A program made the translations under genes and the position numbers. The notes under the pieces were generated by a model. It was given only the letters and a program-made list of their open reading frames with translations. It did not search any database and was not told where the DNA came from. From Accumulibacter sp. (GTDB taxonomy: Bacteria > Pseudomonadota > Gammaproteobacteria > Burkholderiales > Rhodocyclaceae), in the NCBI GenBank assembly GCA_031284185.1, contig JAITAJ010000132.1:1-11893 (forward strand): 11,893 nt of DNA, in the 5' to 3' direction. How positions within the stretch are numbered: the first letter of the stretch is position 1; each line of letters starts with the position of its first letter. Positions 9,178-11,893 of the stretch are shown one piece after another.

Positions 9178-9193
9178 TGGCACGATCCATGCT
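9178..9193 (+). promoter_or_regulatory. Sigma-54 (RpoN) promoter
   Basis: TGGCACGATCCATGCT matches the sigma-54 consensus TGGCACGN4TTGCW at every fixed position but one (A for T before TGC). The invariant GG and GC are separated by exactly ten bases. Predicted transcription starts near 9204, about 50 bases before the ATG of the next gene. A short perfect inverted repeat, CGCTTC-ATC-GAAGCG (9152-9166), lies immediately upstream, and GTGTCG occurs at 9141 and 9171, possible activator contacts. No enhancer-binding protein gene is in the window. Confidence 0.62.
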
Positions 9194-9254
9194 CTTTTTT
9201 CACGGTTTGGCGCCTGTCGATCTGGAATCGGGATGAAACCCAAGAGGAAAAATC

Positions 9255-9911
9255 ATGGTGGATGTTCTGAAAACGCGAGATGCCCAGGGGGAGCTTCTGA
9301 TCTGGACGAATGTGGAAGCGGTCTACGAAGAGGATTTCAACTGTTGGTACGACCGCGAGCACATGGAAGAGCGCGCGAGAATCCCGGGATTCATCTGGTC
9401 CCGTCGTTACCGGGCGGTCGATGACGACAAATGCCGTTATCTGGCGCTGTACCGGACGCGCGCCGTCGACGTGTTCGTGAGCGCGCCGTACCGGAAGGCT
9501 TTCGAGAATCAGACGCAGTGGTCGATCACCAATTTCGGACGGATGTTTGGCAACACGCGGCGCGTCAATGCCGTGACGCCGGTGGCCGGCAAGGGAACCG
9601 GCTCGTCTCTGGCGCTGCTCCAGCTCGGAGAGCTGTCGGTGGCGCAGCGCGTGGCACGGGAGGCGGGCGCGCTGGTCGGCGAGGAAACCGGGTTCATCGG
9701 CGCAAGGGTGCTGCTCCCCGATCCCGAGTTGTCGACCCCCTTGCCCACGAAGAGGGCCAATAATTTCATCGAACCCTTCCTGCTCGTCGAAGCGGCGACG
9801 GAAGCACTGGCCGCCCATCTGGGGCAGCGCGTCGCCCAGAAGTTCCTGATCACGTCCAACAAGGTGACGACGTTCAACCTGTTGTGGGAATTACGGTCGG
9901 AAGACCTTTGA
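9255..9911 (+). CDS. Uncharacterised protein, probable dimeric alpha/beta-barrel (EthD/Dabb-like) fold
   Basis: I do not recognise a characterised family for this 218-residue soluble protein. Its N-terminal half has the pattern LLIWTNVEAVYEEDFNCWYD, REHMEERARIPGFIWSRRYR, YLALYRT, which resembles small ferredoxin-like stress/monooxygenase-type proteins (EthD/Dabb superfamily) that bind or process small aromatic or polyketide-like molecules. The second half (SSLALLQLGEL ... TGFIGARVLLPD ... NNFIEPFLLVEAATEALAAHL) may be a second copy of the same fold, giving an intramolecular pair. AGAGGA lies six bases before the ATG, and a sigma-54 promoter lies upstream. The next gene, an asparaginase homologue, begins 148 bases downstream and may be co-transcribed. 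No catalytic residues can be assigned. Confidence 0.7.
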   Translation: MVDVLKTRDAQGELLIWTNVEAVYEEDFNCWYDREHMEERARIPGFIWSRRYRAVDDDKCRYLALYRTRAVDVFVSAPYRKAFENQTQWSITNFGRMFGNTRRVNAVTPVAGKGTGSSLALLQLGELSVAQRVAREAGALVGEETGFIGARVLLPDPELSTPLPTKRANNFIEPFLLVEAATEALAAHLGQRVAQKFLITSNKVTTFNLLWELRSEDL

Positions 9912-10059
9912 CCCGGAGCCTTGCCGATGATCGCCCGCCGCATGATTCGCACCGGCGGCTCGCGCGGCGGCGGACTCGTCGGCACTCATTCCCGGCTGGA
10001 GTCGTTTGTGTGCCGTTTCTCTGACTGATGAGCGATAGATGAAGTGAAAAGGAGATGTC

Positions 10060-11130
10060 ATGAAATTGGGCCCCGAGTTGTTGATGGCCGCGGCGTCCGC
10101 GGCGAAATTGCAGGCCGTTCCCCCGGAAGGCTGTCATTCCCGGGAAGAGCCGATCGTCCAATTCATCGCGACGGGAGGAACCATCGCGATGAAAATCGAC
10201 CCGGTCACGAAGGGAGTCGTTCCCGCGATCACGGGAGACGATCTGATGCAGAGCGTCCCGGACGCCAGCCGGTATGCCCGCATCGAAGTCAACAATTTTT
10301 CCAGGATGTCGGCCAACCACATCAATGACACGTGGTGGGCGAGGCTGACCCAAGCCGTGACGGACGCCCTGAGCCGCTCCGAGGTGGCGGGCGTGGTCAT
10401 CGCGCAGGGGACGGACACCATGGAAGAGACCGCCTGGTGGCTGGATCTGACGGTCTCTTCCGAAAAGCCGGTCGTGCTCATCGGCGCGCAGCGCAATGCC
10501 TCGTCGCCGGATTTTGACGGCCCGCGCAACCTGCTCAATGCCATCCGCATTGCCGTCTGTCAGGAAGCGCGCGGCAAGGGCGTGATGGTCTCGATGAACA
10601 ACCAGATCAACGCGGCGCGCAGCGTGACCAAGACGCACACGGCCAACGTCGAGACTTTCCAGGGCGGGAATTTCGGTTGGCTGGGCGAAGTCTGGGACGA
10701 CAGAGTCGTCTTCTCGCGCGCGCCGCTTCGCCGCATGCATTTCTCGATCAAAAAAGGCAAGGAATGGCCGAGCGTGCACATCTTTCCGATGTACGTCGGC
10801 GCCGACGGGATGTTCATCCGCCACGCGGTGGACAACGGCACGCAGGGTATCGTCATTCAGGCGGTGGGCATGGGCAACATGAACGTCTCCATGTTCGAGG
10901 CGGTGAAATACGCGCTGGAAAGGGAGGTGCCGGTGGTGATCGCCACGCGCGTGCCCAACGGACGGACGATGCCGGTCTATGGTTTCGAGGGAGGCGGAAA
11001 GACGACTTTTGACGCCGGCGCCATCATGGCAGGTGATCTCAATCCGCAAAAGGCCAAGATATTGCTGACGCTTCTGCTGCACAACGGCATACGGGACTGC
11101 ACGGCGTTGCGCGAGGTTTTCGAGCGTTAG
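10060..11130 (+). CDS. Asparaginase/glutaminase family amidohydrolase
   Basis: The 356-residue protein has both asparaginase signatures: IATGGTIAMK with nucleophile Thr40, and QGTDTMEETAWW with Thr117-Asp118. Lys190 in VTKTHT matches the catalytic lysine, and Ser80 probably matches the substrate-binding serine. The loop after the first signature reads TKGVVPAITGDDL and lacks the Tyr that sits there in well-studied asparaginases (GYIP in type I, NYTV in type II), so substrate and rate are uncertain. The family hydrolyses Asn or Gln side-chain amides to acid plus ammonia. The N-terminus (MKLGPELLMAAASAAKLQAV) is about 30 residues longer than the catalytic fold but is a poor signal peptide (Glu6 in the hydrophobic run), so a cytoplasmic location is more likely. 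AAGGAGA precedes the ATG. Confidence 0.88.
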   Translation: MKLGPELLMAAASAAKLQAVPPEGCHSREEPIVQFIATGGTIAMKIDPVTKGVVPAITGDDLMQSVPDASRYARIEVNNFSRMSANHINDTWWARLTQAVTDALSRSEVAGVVIAQGTDTMEETAWWLDLTVSSEKPVVLIGAQRNASSPDFDGPRNLLNAIRIAVCQEARGKGVMVSMNNQINAARSVTKTHTANVETFQGGNFGWLGEVWDDRVVFSRAPLRRMHFSIKKGKEWPSVHIFPMYVGADGMFIRHAVDNGTQGIVIQAVGMGNMNVSMFEAVKYALEREVPVVIATRVPNGRTMPVYGFEGGGKTTFDAGAIMAGDLNPQKAKILLTLLLHNGIRDCTALREVFER

Positions 11131-11226
11131 GAGAGTGCTTGCAAGGCGTTTTTGGGGGACATGGCGGGGCATTGCGAACGGTCCGCATGAATGGTTTGGA
11201 CAGGCGCGGAGTCCCGGAAGATTCAT

Positions 11227-11655
11227 TCACGATGTATTCATCAATCTGACTTTCATCGTGAAACCAACTCCGGTTTGAAACCCCGGCCTGAAAGCCGGAG
11301 TTTCAAACCGGAGCCATTGGGGAGGGAAGAGAACCCCTTCCTCCGCCACGATCCCGTCCGCCCGCGGGCGCGTGGTCATTTCCCGAAACGCATGGAACCC
11401 GAAAACCAGCGCGAAGGCAAAAAGCCAGATGCCGACGCGGATGGCGCAGTTTTTCCTGGCCTTGGCATGGAAAGTGGCGAAAACAAGATGGAAGAATATC
11501 CCGGTGAGAACCGGAAATGCCCATAGAATCCCCCAAAGCACCCAGGTTCCATCGTTGTGCGGCGGGCTGAAAAAGAAGACGAAAACCGCCGCCGTGATGA
11601 CCGCGGGATAGATTTTCTCCGCTTTCCGGGGCGGGTTTTCCAATTCTCCCTCCAC
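11227..11655 (-). CDS. Small membrane protein of unknown function (three predicted helices)
   Basis: The frame encodes 142 residues from a GTG start at 11655, with GGAGGGG at good spacing upstream; a TTG four codons later is an alternative start. Hydrophobic segments lie at about 15-30 (YPAVITAAVFVFFF), 38-61 (WVLWGILWAFPVLTGIFFHL) and 73-90 (VGIWLFAFALVFGFHAF), followed by a polar tail. Basic residues between helices 2 and 3 (HAKARKN) suggest a cytoplasmic loop. I recognise no family. It starts 26 bases after the acyl-CoA mutase stop, in the same direction, so the two may be co-transcribed. Residues 115-129 are encoded by a long palindrome, so the original C-terminus was probably shorter or different. 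Confidence 0.6.
   Translation of the reverse strand: MEGELENPPRKAEKIYPAVITAAVFVFFFSPPHNDGTWVLWGILWAFPVLTGIFFHLVFATFHAKARKNCAIRVGIWLFAFALVFGFHAFREMTTRPRADGIVAEEGVLFPPQWLRFETPAFRPGFQTGVGFTMKVRLMNTS
11268..11313. repeat. REP-like palindrome, 20-bp arms with one mismatch
   Basis: The left arm CTCCGGTTTGAAACCCCGGC (11268-11287) and the right arm at 11294-11313 are reverse complements except at one position, around a six-base loop CTGAAA. A smaller pair, CACGATG (11228-11234) / CATCGTG (11254-11260), lies next to it. The size and form resemble REP elements moved by RAYT transposases, a remnant of which lies at 26-112. It sits 137 bases after the asparaginase stop and inside the 3' end of the membrane-protein frame. 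It could also act as a terminator, but no T run follows on either strand. Confidence 0.8.
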
Positions 11656-11674
11656 TTTCCCCTCCGCGACCCGA

Positions 11675-11726
11675 CGGCGTTTCAGCCGCCGCTGACTTTC
11701 TGTCCTCCGTCCTTCGTCTTCCGTCC
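11675..11726. repeat. Composite repeat C: degenerate GC hairpin plus four heptamers
   Basis: Four 7-base units (11699-11726: TCTGTCC, TCCGTCC, TTCGTCT, TCCGTCC) follow a GC stem, GACGGC (11673-11678) / GCCGCC (11685-11690), with one mismatch. The 27 bases from 11685 match those from 238 in composite repeat A at all but four positions, which shows that hairpin and heptamers belong to one element. The heptamers have decayed more than in the other two copies. They form the end of the acyl-CoA mutase coding region. Confidence 0.7.
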
Positions 11727-11893
11727 GCCGATTGCCTTCCTGATTTCTTCCAGCACCCGCCAGGCGGAATCCCCGAGGCGTGTGCCGAGGCCGAAGATGG
11801 CCTCGGCGCCCGCCTCGTAGAGAAAGTCGTAGTCCTGCCTCGGGATCACGCCGCCCGCGAAGACGATGATGTCATCGGCGCCTTCCGCCTTCA
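11682..11893 (-). CDS. C-terminal end of a methylmalonyl-CoA-mutase-type protein (cobalamin-binding domain), partial
   Basis: The last 69 codons before TGA 11682-11684 are in the window, and the gene continues past the right edge. KAEGADDIIVFAGGVIPRQD, YDFLYEAGAEAIFGLGT and VLEEIRKAI match the end of the B12-binding domain of methylmalonyl-CoA mutase (usual form GGVIPPQDYDFLYEAG..AIFGPGT). The cobalamin-binding DxHxxG motif would lie outside the window. The part seen cannot tell a fused large subunit from a separate small subunit, nor methylmalonyl- from isobutyryl- or ethylmalonyl-CoA mutase. The final 14 or so residues (GGRKTKDGGQKVSGG) come largely from heptamer repeats and are not family sequence. 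Confidence 0.8.
   Translation of the reverse strand, partial: KAEGADDIIVFAGGVIPRQDYDFLYEAGAEAIFGLGTRLGDSAWRVLEEIRKAIGGRKTKDGGQKVSGG

Noticed and set aside
9653..9668. TGGCACGGGAGGCGGG as a second sigma-54 promoter
   Set aside because: The GC element at the required spacing is absent and it lies within coding sequence.
11131..11165. GCTTGCAAGGC followed by GTTTTT as a terminator for the asparaginase gene
   Set aside because: The dyad has no room for a loop, so it cannot form a stable RNA hairpin.

Overview
The window is high-GC bacterial chromosome (about 60-65 % G+C by eye). The gene set (Tex, a DUF1178 protein, a stand-alone YbaK-type tRNA editing protein, FliW, a LysR-controlled 5-oxoprolinase operon, a cobalamin-dependent acyl-CoA mutase) and the intergenic heptamer arrays suggest a betaproteobacterium, perhaps of the Rhodocyclales. 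That placement is inference from gene content; no rRNA or other marker is present.

Layout. (i) 1-285: a 28-codon remnant of a REP-associated (IS200-like, Y1) transposase, then a structured repeat block made of two oppositely oriented heptamer arrays around GC-rich hairpins. (ii) 313-756 (-): DUF1178 protein. 876-1349 (+): YbaK/PrdX-like aminoacyl-tRNA deacylase, divergent from it. (iii) 1355-1491: a second hairpin-plus-heptamer repeat between convergent genes; it supplies the last codons of tex. (iv) 1451-3817 (-): tex, divergent from fliW (3960-4388, +), whose 3' end overlaps the convergent LysR gene (4318-5313, -). (v) 5465-9014 (+): a four-gene 5-oxoproline operon, DUF1445/YcsI hydro-lyase (D-glutamate cyclase family), pxpB, pxpC, pxpA, divergent from the LysR gene, with a perfect 10-bp dyad containing a T-N11-A LysR box between them. 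(vi) 9178-9193: a near-consensus sigma-54 promoter ahead of an unrecognised 218-aa protein resembling dimeric alpha/beta-barrel (EthD/Dabb) proteins (9255-9911), then an asparaginase-family enzyme (10060-11130). (vii) 11131-11893: a REP-like 20-bp inverted repeat, a small three-helix membrane protein (-), a third, degenerate heptamer block, and the C-terminal end of a methylmalonyl-CoA-mutase-type protein (-) that runs off the window.

How the genes fit together. The central theme is nitrogen recovery from cyclic and side-chain amides. The hydro-lyase may make or consume 5-oxoproline from (D-)glutamate, PxpABC opens 5-oxoproline to glutamate with ATP, and the asparaginase-family enzyme releases ammonia from a carboxamide. 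A sigma-54 promoter in front of the last pair fits nitrogen or catabolic control.

The most unusual signal is non-coding. Three composite elements (a CGGTT..CCCGTCC box in two of them, a short GC hairpin, then YCTRTCY heptamers) lie at or inside the 3' ends of minus-strand genes, always with the purine-rich strand in the mRNA sense. Two of them have become part of the C-terminal coding sequence.
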